Source: Streptomyces sp. ITFR-16 | GTDB taxonomy: Bacteria; Actinomycetota; Actinomycetes; Streptomycetales; Streptomycetaceae | Direction: 5' to 3' | Assembly: GCF_031844705.1 (NCBI RefSeq) | Contig: NZ_CP134609.1 | Location: 7,838,136-7,902,135, forward strand | Length of the DNA stretch: 64,000 nt | Shown: positions 34,056 through 42,671 of the stretch, piece by piece | Layout: each line of letters opens with the position of its first letter | How positions within the stretch are numbered: the first letter of the stretch is position 1 | Program-made: the position numbers and the translations under genes | Notes under the pieces: model-generated | What the model was told of the DNA's origin: nothing | What the model saw: the letters and a program-made list of their open reading frames with translations, nothing else | Database searches by the model: none

Positions 34056-34091
34056 ACGGTGGCGGGCGCGCCCGGAGCGGGCTTGCGCGGA

Positions 34092-34756
34092 TCAGGCGTG
34101 CGGGGTGAGTACGCCGCGGAAGCGCATCCTGCCCGAGGAGAGCCGGTCATAGGCGTCGGTGGCCCGATCGAGCGGGAAGGTCTCCGTGATCGGCTTGACC
34201 TTGCCCTTGGCGGCGAGGTCAAGGACCTCGGACAGGTAGTGCTGGCCACCGTGGGTGGAGCCGATGACCTGCTGGCGCATCATGTGGAACGGCACGCCCT
34301 CGGAGGAGATGGAGAACGGCCGGGTGAAGTCCAGACCGCTCAGGACGACACGGCCGTCGGGGCGCAGGCCGGTCATCGCTCCTTCCGCTGCGTCGAAGGC
34401 GTTGGTGGTGATCAGCAGGACGTCCGTCCCGCCCAGATCCCGCAGCTCCTCGCCATTGGCGACGACGTGGTCGGCACCGAGCCGGGCAGCCAGTTCGTGC
34501 TTGTCCGGGGAGTGCGTGATCGCGATGGTCTCGAATCCGGATGCCTTGGCCAGCTGCAGGGCCACGTGCCCCAGCCCGCCGATGCCCACGACAGCGACCT
34601 TCTCGTGCGGCTGCGGGGAAGCGTCCCGCAGACCGCTCCACGTGGTGTACCCGGCGCACATCATCGGAGCCGCGTCCTCGTAGGACAAGCCGTCGGGCAG
34701 CAGCACCGTTCCCCCGGCCGTGATGGCGATGTACTCCGCGTGGCCGCCCTGCGCTG
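34092..34756 (-). pseudogene. Zinc-type alcohol dehydrogenase, N-terminus replaced
   Basis: About 220 residues: QGGHAEYIAITAGGTVLLPD, DAAPMMCAGYTTWSGLRD, KVAVVGIGGLGHVALQLAKA (NAD(P)-binding GxGGxGH), ADHVVANGEELRDLGGTDVL and DRATDAYDRLSSGRMRFRGV. This is the second half of a CAD/AdhA-like medium-chain dehydrogenase; the catalytic-zinc N-terminal part is missing. The break falls exactly where the 626-bp duplicated segment begins. Confidence 0.8.
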
Positions 34757-34890
34757 AGAAGCTGTTTTCAAAGGCGAGGGCTGTGAGCGCTGCCTTTGGG
34801 GTCACCCGTTTGGTGGTGCGGAGTGAGCGGTTATGCCGGGCGGGGGTGACGGTGGCAGTGTCTGCAGATCTCCGTCAGAGGAGTTTGGTC

Positions 34891-35109
34891 ATGATCATCA
34901 AGAAGTTGCACGAGGCGGGTTTGCGTAGTGATCACGCCTATACGGCTGCTGTGGTCTCGATCGGGCTGTCGTTCCTGTCGTGGACGGCTTCGGTCAAGGG
35001 AGAGGCAGCGGGGACGGACCGTGCTGACCGGTGGGGGATTTTCGTGGGTGAGTGGGCGCCGACGTTCTTCGGCCTCGGACTCGCACTCGCGCAGTACGAG
35101 AAGGACTGA
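34891..35109 (+). CDS. 72-residue membrane protein (copy 1)
   Basis: MIIKKLHEAGLRSDHAYTAA, VVSIGLSFLSWTAS, RWGIFVGEWAPTFFGLGLAL: two hydrophobic segments joined by a short charged loop. AGAGGAG precedes the ATG. An identical copy is at 62249-62467. No family recognised. A GC-rich hairpin (35121-35155) follows as a likely terminator. Its conservation next to a convergent transposase suggests it travels with that element. Confidence 0.7.
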   Translation: MIIKKLHEAGLRSDHAYTAAVVSIGLSFLSWTASVKGEAAGTDRADRWGIFVGEWAPTFFGLGLALAQYEKD

Positions 35110-35120
35110 CCGGCCGCTGG

Positions 35121-35155
35121 TTCCGGTGGGGTCGGCCGGTGGCCGGCCCCACCGG
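35121..35155 (+). terminator. Hairpin after the 72-residue gene
   Basis: CCGGTGGGG and CCCCACCGG with an inner CGGCC/GGCCG make a stem of about 15 bp with one wobble pair, located between convergent genes. Confidence 0.6.
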
Positions 35156-35159
35156 CGCG

Positions 35160-36002
35160 TCAGACGCCGGCCGCAGGCCCTGCTGAGTGACGACGTCCCA
35201 TGATCGTGGCCAGGCGTCTGGTCATGAGGGTGATGGCGGCCCAGGTGATGAGCGTTTCCGAGTGCTGGATGAGCCGCTCGTAGTCGCGGGCATGGCGGCG
35301 GGCGTTCATCATCCAGGCGAGTGATCGTTCGACGACCCAGCGGCGGGGAAGGACGACGAATCCGGTGGTGTCCTTGGGCCGGGAGATCGTCTTGATCGTG
35401 AGGTTCAGATACTTCTTAGCCCAGGTCACGAGCTTGCCCGCGTAAGCGCGGTCGGCCCAGACGAGCGTGATTTCGGGATGGGTGAGACGGAGGCGGAAGA
35501 GGACTTCCTTCGCGGCGGCGGAGTCGTGGAGGTCCGCGGGGGTGACCATGACCATCAGCGGCAGGCCCTTGGTGTCGACCACCATGTGCCGTTTGCGTCC
35601 GTTGATCTTTTTGCCCGCGTCGTAGCCGCGGCTGTCCTTCCCGACGGTCGAGGCCGCCTTGACCGACTGGGAGTCGATGATCGTGGCGACGGCTCTGGGG
35701 CCTCTGCCCATCTCCCGGCGGATCCGCCCCGCGAGTGCGTCACGGATCTGGCCGATGACCCCGGCCGCCGCCCAGCGGGCCATGAACCCCCAAACGGTTC
35801 TCCAGGGCGGGAAGTCCGCAGGTAGGGCCCTCCATTTGCAGCCGGTGTCGACGACGTAGCGGATCGCGTCGACGATCTCCCGGCGGGGGTGCTTCTCCGG
35901 CCGGCCTCCCAGCGGTGTCTCACTCGCGGGCAGCGGAAGGAGCGGTTCGATCAGCGCCCACTCGTGATCTGTCATGTCCGAGGGATAGCGGCGTTCACGC
36001 AT
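35160..36002 (-). CDS. IS5-family transposase (DUF4096/DDE)
   Basis: A 280-residue transposase with DHEWALIEPLLPLPASETPL, YVVDTGCKWRALPADFPPW, ATIIDSQSVKAASTVGKDSR (first D), GRKRHMVVDTKGLPLMVMVT, ITLVWADRAYAGKLVTWAKK (second D) and RRWVVERSLAWMMNARRHAR (E). Complete. A truncated copy of its C-terminal 74 codons is at 62518-62740. Confidence 0.87.
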   Translation of the reverse strand: MRERRYPSDMTDHEWALIEPLLPLPASETPLGGRPEKHPRREIVDAIRYVVDTGCKWRALPADFPPWRTVWGFMARWAAAGVIGQIRDALAGRIRREMGRGPRAVATIIDSQSVKAASTVGKDSRGYDAGKKINGRKRHMVVDTKGLPLMVMVTPADLHDSAAAKEVLFRLRLTHPEITLVWADRAYAGKLVTWAKKYLNLTIKTISRPKDTTGFVVLPRRWVVERSLAWMMNARRHARDYERLIQHSETLITWAAITLMTRRLATIMGRRHSAGPAAGV

Positions 36003-36024
36003 GGTTCTTCCCTGGTGACCTGCG

Positions 36025-36059
36025 GCGGGGGCCGACCGGCTTCGCCGGTCGGCCCCCGC
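36025..36059 (-). terminator. Hairpin terminator after the RacP-like gene
   Basis: A perfect 16-bp stem (36025-36040 with 36044-36059) and a TTC loop, 10 bp beyond the stop at 36069. Confidence 0.75.
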
Positions 36060-36068
36060 AGGGAAGGG

Positions 36069-36488
36069 TCAGGCCGAGGCGATGAGGTCGAGGGTGGACT
36101 CGATGGAGTTGAGCTGGGCGACGATGTGCCGCACCCACTTGTCGTTCGGGTGGGCGGCCGCGTGCGGGGCGACGGTGCCAGTGATGAAGCGGCGGAACTG
36201 GGTCAGCTTCTCGGAGACGACCTGCCGTTCGTAGGCTTCCAGGGCGGCCCGCTCCGCGCCGAGCTGATAGCCGTCGACGCGGTTCCAGATCAGCGGCGGC
36301 CACCCCTTCGACGCGGCCTCGTCCTTCAGCGCGGCCAGGCCGGACCGGACCTGGTGCGGGGACAGGGCACTGGCACGAACGAGCTGGTGGAACTCCAGCC
36401 CGGCCGGCCGGGCCTCGAACAGGACGAAGCGGACCGTGTCCGCGTGCCGTCTGGCCGCGTCCCCTTTGCGCCGGGAGGCGCGGGGCAC
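36069..36488 (-). CDS. RacP-like protein
   Basis: A 139-residue soluble protein: RRHADTVRFVLFEARPAGLE, FHQLVRASALSPHQVRSGLA (a helix-turn-helix-like stretch), KGWPPLIWNRVDGYQL and DKWVRHIVAQLNSIESTLDL. It matches the RacP proteins I recall from Streptomyces, which occur beside DUF6192 proteins. The gene starts two bases after the DUF6192 stop, forming an operon. Role unknown; DNA binding is plausible from the N-terminal winged-helix look. Confidence 0.6.
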   Translation of the reverse strand: MPRASRRKGDAARRHADTVRFVLFEARPAGLEFHQLVRASALSPHQVRSGLAALKDEAASKGWPPLIWNRVDGYQLGAERAALEAYERQVVSEKLTQFRRFITGTVAPHAAAHPNDKWVRHIVAQLNSIESTLDLIASA

Positions 36489-36490
36489 GA

Positions 36491-37348
36491 CTACTCGCCC
36501 CGAAGGATGGCCGCGAGCTCGTCATCCATGTCGACCTTGCCGGTGTCGACCGCCGTCTCGATCCAGTCCAGGGTCGCTTTCACCTTCGCAACGTTCTGGT
36601 GGACGATGGTGCGTTCGTCCTCCGACAGCTGCCGGTCGCGCAGGCCTGGAACGGTGCGGCCGGCCGCCGCGACGAACGCGTGGAAGGCGGTCACCAGGTC
36701 AAGGAACTCCACCGTCCGGTCGATGTTGCGGACCGCCGGGGCGACGGGGTTCGTGCGCTCGAAGTGGCCGTGGGCTTGCCGGCTGCGCTCGGCCTGGGCA
36801 GAGTTGACCTGGAAGCGGGCGGTGTCGTCGCTCATCGCCTTGAACGCGACGTCCGGCCTGCGCAACAGGCTGGTCGCGGCCGTAGTGGCGACGCCCTCGT
36901 CGCGGGTGAATTCCTCCACCACCCGGACCTTGTTCTCCGTGGAGACTTTGGCCGCGACCTGCGGGCGCCTGAGGAAATCGGTGGTCACCGTCGCGGCGAC
37001 CTCCTCATCCTGGGCCAGGTGGTGAATCGCGGTGATCCGCTCCTGCGGGGTCTCCGGGCTGTCGACCGTCCAGCCGACCCGCCGCTTGGCGTCGTCCGCC
37101 GTCCACCGGGCCTTCCCCTCGGGAGGGTTCTTGATCGCGGCCCACCTCTCCTGGTCGTTCTCGATCCGGCCCAGGATGCGGTGGATCGTGAACGACACGT
37201 CCCCCTGGCGGTGTTCCTTGGGCCAGCGCGACGCGATCCACCTCGCGTTCTTCACCGTGTTGAACGTCAGGCCGATGTCGTCGGCCAGGCGGACCAGCGA
37301 CTCCCGGACCGTCCACTCGGTGTCCGGGGTGCCGCCGCGGGGCCTGAC
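36491..37348 (-). pseudogene. DUF6192-like protein, N-terminus removed by IS3
   Basis: About 285 residues remain: TEWTVRESLVRLADDIGLTF, NTVKNARWIASRWPKEHRQG (helix-turn-helix), two similar ~45-residue units (ERITAIHHLAQDEEVAATVT, TDFLRRPQVAAKV and VRVVEEFTRDEGVATTAATS, LLRRPDVAFKAM) and a helical C-terminal domain ending DDELAAILRGE. The repeated RRPxVA units and size fit DUF6192. The frame has no start before the IS end at 37349. An ATG at 37255 is unlikely to be functional because it lies inside the helix-turn-helix. Confidence 0.6.
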
Positions 37349-37381
37349 TGAAGCTTCCCCGTGATCTTGGACACTCGATGG

Positions 37382-38269
37382 TTATGCCGCGAGGGTGTGT
37401 CGGTGTCGTTGGCGGGTCTCGGCCGGGGTGAGGTAGCCGAAGACCTTGTGTCTGCGCAGTCGGCGGCGGTTGTAGAACGTTTCGATGAAGTCGAAGACGT
37501 CGGCACGGGCGGTGGCCCGGTCGGGCCAGACGCGGGTGCCGATCTCTTCTTTGAGCAGGGCCCAGAAACTCTCCGCGGCGGCGTTGTCGAAGCAAGATCC
37601 GGTCCGTCCGCAGCTTTGCCGAAGGCCCAAATCCCTTATTCGGTACCGGAATCGGGTGGAGGTGTATTCGCTGCCGCGGTCGCTGTGGATCACGCAGCCG
37701 GGTTGCAGTCCACCGCGGCCGTGGGCCATGTCGAGTGCATCGACGACGAGATCGGCGCGGTGGTGGTCTGCCATCGAGTAGCCGACGATCTCGCGGGTGG
37801 CCAGGTCGAGCCAGCAGGCGAGGTAGAGCCAGCCCTCGGCGGTCGGCAGGGCGGTGATGTCGCCGACCAGTTTCGTGCCGGGTGTCTCGGCGTGGAAGTC
37901 GCGGCCGATCAGGTCCGGGGCCGGCCTGGCCTTCTTGTCCGGCCTGGTCAGCGAACGGCGCCTGCGGCGGGTGACGCCCTGGATGCCGTGTTCGCGCATC
38001 AGGCGGGCGACCCGCTTGCGGTTCACCCGCCGTCCCAGACGCCGCAGTTCGCCATGGACGCGCGGGACGCCATAGGTCTGGCGCGACCCGATGTGGATCA
38101 CGGTGATCTCGTGCACGAGGACCTGGTCGGCGGCCCGGCGGGCGGCCCGGGGCTTCGCCGCGGCGAGCCAGGCGTAGAACGAGGAGCGGGCCACCTTGAG
38201 CAGGCGGCAGAGGAAGGCGACGCCGTGGGTGGTCTTCTCCGCTTCGATGAACGCGTACGTGTCGTTCAC
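37382..38269 (-). CDS. IS3-family transposase OrfB
   Basis: A 295-residue protein: EKTTHGVAFLCRLLKVARSS, FYAWLAAAKPRA, TYGVPRVHGELRRLGRRVNR, KRVARLMREHGIQG, KLVGDITALPTAEGWLYLAC (first D), CVIHSDRGSEYTS (second D) and DNAAAESFWALLKEEIGTRV (E). The start GTG overlaps the OrfA stop (GTGA). A -1 frameshift normally fuses the two. Confidence 0.9.
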   Translation of the reverse strand: MNDTYAFIEAEKTTHGVAFLCRLLKVARSSFYAWLAAAKPRAARRAADQVLVHEITVIHIGSRQTYGVPRVHGELRRLGRRVNRKRVARLMREHGIQGVTRRRRRSLTRPDKKARPAPDLIGRDFHAETPGTKLVGDITALPTAEGWLYLACWLDLATREIVGYSMADHHRADLVVDALDMAHGRGGLQPGCVIHSDRGSEYTSTRFRYRIRDLGLRQSCGRTGSCFDNAAAESFWALLKEEIGTRVWPDRATARADVFDFIETFYNRRRLRRHKVFGYLTPAETRQRHRHTLAA

Positions 38270-38565
38270 CGATCGCTCTCCTTCGCGAAGAAGACCGCGG
38301 CTTTTCGCAGGACCTCGATCGTCTTGGCCTGTTCGGCGTTCTGCCGGCGCAGGCGCTTGAGCTCCTCGCGCTCGGCGGTCGTGAGCTCGCCGGGGGCGCC
38401 CTCGCCACGGTCGGCCTTGGCCTGGCGGTACCAGCCGCGCAGGGACTCCGAGCTGACGCCGAGCTCCCGGGCGACGGCGGTGACCGTCCTGCCCGTGGAG
38501 TCGACGAGCGCAATGGCGTCCCTCTTGAACACCGCGGTGTACCGCTTCGTGTACTTGCTTCCCAC
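38266..38565 (-). CDS. IS3-family OrfA
   Basis: A 99-residue protein with a helix-turn-helix (AVFKRDAIALVDSTGRTVTA, VARELGVSSESLRGWYRQAK) and a coiled-coil C-terminus (REELKRLRRQNAEQAKTIEV, LRKAAVFFAKE). Confidence 0.87.
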   Translation of the reverse strand: MGSKYTKRYTAVFKRDAIALVDSTGRTVTAVARELGVSSESLRGWYRQAKADRGEGAPGELTTAEREELKRLRRQNAEQAKTIEVLRKAAVFFAKESDR

Positions 38566-38633
38566 CTGGTGCTACTTCCTCTGGAACCTCAAGATCCCAG
38601 TCTCCAGGTGTCCACGATCAAGGGGAAGCTTCA

Positions 38634-40285
38634 CACCAGAAGTGGACCACCACTACCAGCTACACCGGTGACTCCACCGCCATCACCGCACCCGACGGCG
38701 GAAACGCCTCCCGCGCACCATCACCGACGCCCTCGGCCGCACCACCGAGACCCGCACCTATGCGGGCACCACCCCCGCCGACACCGCCTACGGCGCCACC
38801 ACTGGGACCAGCTACACCAGCGTCAAAACCCAGTACACGCCGGATGGCAAGCAGAAACTGATCACTGGACTTGACTCCGCCCAGTGGTCCTACACCTACG
38901 ACCTCTTCGGTCGCCAGACCAGCACCACCGACCCCGACAAGGGCACCAACAACACCAGCTACACGGTCCTCGACCAGATCGACACGACCACCGACGCCAA
39001 CAAGAACACTCTCCTGTACAGCTACGACGAGCTTGGCCGCAAGACGGACCAGTGGCAGACCTCCCGCACCGACGTGAACAAGCTTGCCCACTGGAGCTTC
39101 GACTCCGTCCTCAAGGGCAAGCCCGATGCCTCCACCCGGTACGTCGGCGGCAGCGGCGCCACGGGCAAGGCGTACACGAAGCAGGTCACCGCCTACGACA
39201 AAGTCGGTCGCCCCACCGGCAGCCGGCTCACCCTGCCCGACGATGACCCGCTGGTGACGTCGGGTGCCGTCACCTCCTCCCTGGACTTCGAGACCGTCTA
39301 CCGTCTTGACGGCACCCTCAGCACTACGACGGACCCCGCCGCTGCCGGTCTGCCCAAGGAAAGTGTGCAGACCCACTACAACGCCTTCGGTCTGGCCGAA
39401 CAGCTCTCCGGCACCAGCTACTACGTCCAGAACGTTGCCTATTCACAGCTCGGACAGCTCTGGCAACTGAGGCTCGGCGTCACTGACACCAACACCGTCA
39501 GCATCACGAACGCGTATGAAGCAGGGACCGGCCGCCTGACTCAATCCCACGTCACCGACCAGACCCACCCCTACATGCTTCAAGAGCTGGACTTCACCCA
39601 AGATCAGGCGGGCAACGTCACCTCTATCTTCGACAACACCAACCTCGGCAACACCAGCAAGCCCGACTACCAGTGCTTCGCCTACGACAGCTACCTCCGC
39701 CTCAGCGAAGCCTGGACACCCAAAACCGCCGACTGCGCCACCACCGGCCGAACCACAGCCAACCTCGACGGCGCAGCCCCCTACTGGACCAGCTACACCT
39801 ACAACACCGCCGGCCAGCGCAAAACCGAAACCAACCACACAAGCACAGGCAACCCCACCACCAACTACAACTACGGCACCACCACCGGCCAGCCCCACCC
39901 CCTCACCAGCACCACCGGCGACCACCCCGCCACCTACACTTACGACAAGTCCGGCAACACCGAAACACGCCCCGGAACCCAGGCCGCCCAGTCCCTGACC
40001 TGGAATTCCGAAGGCAAGTTGGCCTCCACGACCGAACCCCCCGCAGGCACCAAGCCCGCCCTCAACACCAGCTACCTCTACGACGCCGATGGCGAACTGC
40101 TCATCCGCCGCGCCGCAGGAGACGGTGACACCGTCCTCTACCTCGGCACGACCGAAGTCCGCCTCACCACAAAGGGCGCCAGCAAGACCATTACCGGCAC
40201 CCGCTACTACAGCATCGCCGGCCAGAACATCGCCGTACGAATCACCAGCGCCGCAGGAACGAAACTCAATTTCCTCGCAGGGCGA
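38634..40285 (+). pseudogene. RHS/YD-repeat protein fragment
   Basis: About 540 residues of YD repeats: ALGRTTETRTYAGTTPADTA, SYTYDLFGRQTSTTDPDKGT, YSYDELGRKTDQWQTSRTDV, YNAFGLAEQLSGTSYYVQNV, YTYNTAGQRKTETNHTSTGN, YTYDKSGNTETRPGTQ, SYLYDADGELLIRRAAGDGD and GTRYYSIAGQNIAVRIT. The N-terminal part is gone (IS3 insertion), there is a frame slip near 38700, and the fragment ends before the RHS core motif that precedes the C-terminal toxin domain. The intact protein would have formed a large secreted beta-cage. Confidence 0.8.
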
Positions 40286-40287
40286 CT

Positions 40288-40548
40288 GTGGGGCTGGGTT
40301 CCTATACGACTGATTACGAGGTTCTGCGGGCGAGCCCGCAAGGTCTGCAGGTCAGGATGACTGTCAGGAATAACATGACAATTTCTTCCTTCGCGCGTCC
40401 TGTGGTGGGGTACGGAACTGCGCGGGAAAAGTTCGTGCAGCGATGGTTGGATAATGAGGGGATTGTCGCGTTCGGCGGTGCGGCTAGGCCGTACAATATA
40501 GAAATAACGTTCCGGACGGTTATCCCTCATCATGGATACGGGGGGTAG
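40288..40548 (+). CDS. Hypothetical C-terminal fragment or small gene
   Basis: 86 residues: SYTTDYEVLRASPQGLQVRM, TVRNNMTISSFARPVVGYGT, AREKFVQRWLDNEGIVAFGG and AARPYNIEITFRTVIPHHGY. Lower GC than the RHS part. The frame is open from inside the RHS fragment, so this could be the tail of a different secreted protein joined by deletion. No family recognised. Confidence 0.4.
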   Translation: MGLGSYTTDYEVLRASPQGLQVRMTVRNNMTISSFARPVVGYGTAREKFVQRWLDNEGIVAFGGAARPYNIEITFRTVIPHHGYGG

Positions 40549-40602
40549 GTGCGTGTATCGCTTGAGGGGATTCGAGGGAATTGATCTCCCGGCGAGCGGT
40601 AG

Positions 40603-40902
40603 GTGCCAGCGCTATTTGTATTCCCTCGCGGGGATGAGTCGAAGGATTTTGGGGTGCTCGTTCTAATCGCAATGCTCTTCCTGCTTATCGCGGCTGTGAT
40701 CGTTGTGTGGGTTGTGGGAATATATGCGGTCATTACCGGTCGAGTGCCTGGTCGGTGGTTCCGCTACGGTGTGCAGCGCCCGCGGGCCTGGGGGTCTGGA
40801 GTCATTCTTCTGGGACTTGCGTGGCCTTTGGGTTCCTACTATGCGTGCGTGGTTGGAATAGGCTTGATGGCGATTGGGTACGTGCGTGAGAGGCATACCT
40901 GA
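40603..40902 (+). CDS. Two-helix membrane protein
   Basis: 99 residues: VLVLIAMLFLLIAAVIVVWV VG is the first helix, then a basic loop ITGRVPGRWFRYGVQRPR and a second hairpin GVILLGLAWPLGSYYACVVG. A GTG about 48 bp downstream with AAGG ahead is a possible alternative start. Being directly after an RHS locus, it could be an associated immunity or accessory protein; this is inference only. Confidence 0.5.
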   Translation: MPALFVFPRGDESKDFGVLVLIAMLFLLIAAVIVVWVVGIYAVITGRVPGRWFRYGVQRPRAWGSGVILLGLAWPLGSYYACVVGIGLMAIGYVRERHT

Positions 40903-40918
40903 TCCTCGAAAGGTCTAT

Positions 40919-41808
40919 GAGCTCGTAACACGATCTTGCTGAATCGTGCTGGTAGGCCGTTACCGGTGTGATGATTCGGCCGTTCGTGAGGGTGTGGGTA
41001 CCCGACCGTGGATCGTGGACGATGAGTTGTGGGCTCTGGTCGAGCCGTTGCTGCCGCCGTGGCCGGAGCGGTCTCCGGGGCCGAGGCCGGTGTCGGACCG
41101 GCTCTGCCTCCAGGGCATCCTGTACAACGACATAGCCTGGCAACTGCTGCCGCTGGAGCTGGGTTTCGGCTCGGGGCAGACGTGCTGGCGCCGGCTGGAG
41201 CGGTGGCAGGAAGCGGGAGTCTTCGACCAGTTGCGTCGGGTCCCGCTCTCCGAGCTGAACGCGGCCGGCGAACTCGACTGGTCGCGTGCGTGTGTGGACG
41301 GTTCCCACATCCGCGCGAAAAAGGGGGCGCCGACACCGGTCCGTCGCCGGTCGACCGGCGGAAGACGGGCAGCGAGCACCACCTGATCCGCGACGGACGC
41401 GGTACCCCGCTCAAGGTCATCACGACCGCGGCCAACGTCAACGACGTCACTCAGACCCTCGCACTGGTCGACGGCATTCCACCCGTCGCAGGCCGCCCCG
41501 GCCGGCCCCGCCGACGACCGGAGGCCCTGCTCGGCGACAAAGGCTACGACTCCAACCCCAACCGCGACGAGCTCCGTCGCCGACGAATCCTGCCGGTCAT
41601 CTCCCGCAAGGGATCACCCAACATCAAGGGCATCGGCAAGCTCCGCTACGTCGTCGAGCAGACCTTCGCCCTGCTCCACCACTTCAAACGCGTCGCTGTG
41701 CGCTGGGAACGCCGCACCGAACTCCACGACGCCTTCGTCTCCCTCGCCTGCAGCCTCATCTGCTACCGACGCCTCAAGAAGGCCCGGTCATGATCGTGTT
41801 ACGAGCTC
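40919..41808 (+). mobile_element. IS5-type element with -1 frameshift arrangement
   Basis: Inverted repeats GAGCTCGTAACACGATC at 40919-40935 and complement at 41792-41808. Two overlapping frames encode one transposase. Confidence 0.85.
40946..41793 (+). CDS. IS5-family transposase made by -1 frameshifting
   Basis: Frame 1 (to ~41386) has RPWIVDDELWALVEPLLPPW, NDIAWQLLPLELGFGSGQTC and ACVDGSHIRAKKG; frame 2 continues KGGADTGPSPVDRRKTGSEH, HLIRDGRGTPLKVITTAANV, ALLGDKGYDSNPNRDELRRR and RYVVEQTFALLHHFKRVAVR. The change occurs at GCGAAAAAGGGGGCGCC, where re-reading one base (-1) gives the second frame, the pattern used by many IS5-type elements. The true start is probably one of the in-frame GTG codons after 40946. 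Confidence 0.75.
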
Positions 41809-42189
41809 TAGCGAAGTGTAGTTATGGAATAACTCTCAGTGACATAAATTGTACTGCTGATTTGGTGGCACTGGCCTATCCCTGTGGTCGGTAGTAGCAA
41901 CACTGGTCTGAGTTCGCGGGGGATCAAATCCCGCCAATCCGGCTGGGATGGAATTATCTTGACCGGGTTCCGCTTGGGTGAATCTGGAAAGCCATGGTGG
42001 GGAATATTTGTCCTTTTGATGCTTCCGCTTTTCAATGTTTTTCGGCCAGCCTTAGGAGAAATGCCTACCACTCCGAAATTTGCGTTCGTATATTGCGGTC
42101 GGCACCCAGGCTTGGAAGTGCTTCTGGCACATGCATCCAGTTCCTGGGCGTCTTCGAGGTAGGTCCAAAAGTAGTGGGAGGGGAAGCAG
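41809..42189. other. AT-richer intergenic region
   Basis: About 380 bp near 50% GC, well below the surroundings. A 92-residue rightward frame exists (41884-42162) but has no supporting start or family resemblance. It supplies the upstream region of the secreted protein gene at 42190. Confidence 0.4.
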
Positions 42190-42585
42190 TTGACACGCAT
42201 CATTCGGGGTATGGCCGCTCTAGCAATCGGGTTGGGGTTGCTTCTTGGAACAGCTCAGTTCGCAGCGGCAGACACTGTCGTAGCCGCGCCCGCGTCTGCG
42301 GCGGCCGCCGTAACTTGCGGTTCGACAGCGAGTGGCTATGTGATCGCGAAGAAGGACGCTCCTGTGCGTCGGGGCTGGTACAACACGGAGCCGATCTACG
42401 CGTGGATGGAGCCGGACGACTATGCGCGCATGAACGGCGGGTATTGCATCAATAAGTACGGAAACCTGTGGTACGAGGTGAACTTCGCAGGGACTCTCGG
42501 CTGGGTCTACAGCGGAAACGTTGTGGCCCATGGCGGGATTGGGACCCTTACGAAGACCAGCCCCCAGCTGGCCATCGCCGGCTAA
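42190..42585 (+). CDS. Secreted SH3-like small protein
   Basis: 131 residues from TTG with GGAGGGGAAG ahead. Signal peptide MTRIIRGMAALAIGLGLLLG...AAA, then a compact domain: TASGYVIAKKDAPVRRGWYN, TEPIYAWMEPDDYARMNGGY, NLWYEVNFAGTLGWVYSGNV. The pattern (variable start, PVRxG, W-Y-x-V, G-x-W-V-Y-S-G-N-V) is that of bacterial SH3 domains that bind cell wall. Short secreted SH3 proteins are frequent in Streptomyces. Confidence 0.7.
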   Translation: MTRIIRGMAALAIGLGLLLGTAQFAAADTVVAAPASAAAAVTCGSTASGYVIAKKDAPVRRGWYNTEPIYAWMEPDDYARMNGGYCINKYGNLWYEVNFAGTLGWVYSGNVVAHGGIGTLTKTSPQLAIAG

Positions 42586-42602
42586 TTCAGGGCCAGGACG
42601 GA

Positions 42603-42646
42603 AGTGGAGTAGCGACCGGGGGAATTACGTTGGTCGCTACTCCACT
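42603..42646 (+). terminator. Hairpin terminator
   Basis: A 15-bp stem (AGTGGAGTAGCGACC with its complement 42632-42646) and a 14-nt loop, 18 bp after the SH3-like gene. Confidence 0.75.
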
Positions 42647-42671
42647 CTGTCAACAGATAGGCAAATAGTGG

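Larger units (their letters stand above)
34757..35382. repeat. 626-bp duplicated segment, copy 1
   Basis: Nearly identical (about four differences seen) to 62115-62740 in the same orientation. It includes a 72-residue membrane protein gene and the 3' part of an IS5-type transposase. Its left edge truncates the alcohol dehydrogenase; here the transposase is complete, in copy 2 it is cut. Confidence 0.9.
37349..38633 (-). mobile_element. IS3-family element, intact
   Basis: Terminal repeats TGAAGCTTCCCC...TGATC...TGGACAC at 37349-37375 and inverted at 38607-38633. orfA and orfB are intact and overlap. It separates the DUF6192 gene from an RHS fragment. Confidence 0.85.

Noticed and set aside
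36491..37255. Calling the DUF6192-like gene intact from ATG 37255
   Set aside because: Family-like sequence continues upstream of that ATG right up to the IS3 border, so the gene is truncated.
41870..41940. tRNA-like 3' half (GGGGGATCAAATCCCGCC)
   Set aside because: No acceptor stem, D arm or anticodon arm can be formed; the T loop lacks the TTC start. At most a chance match.
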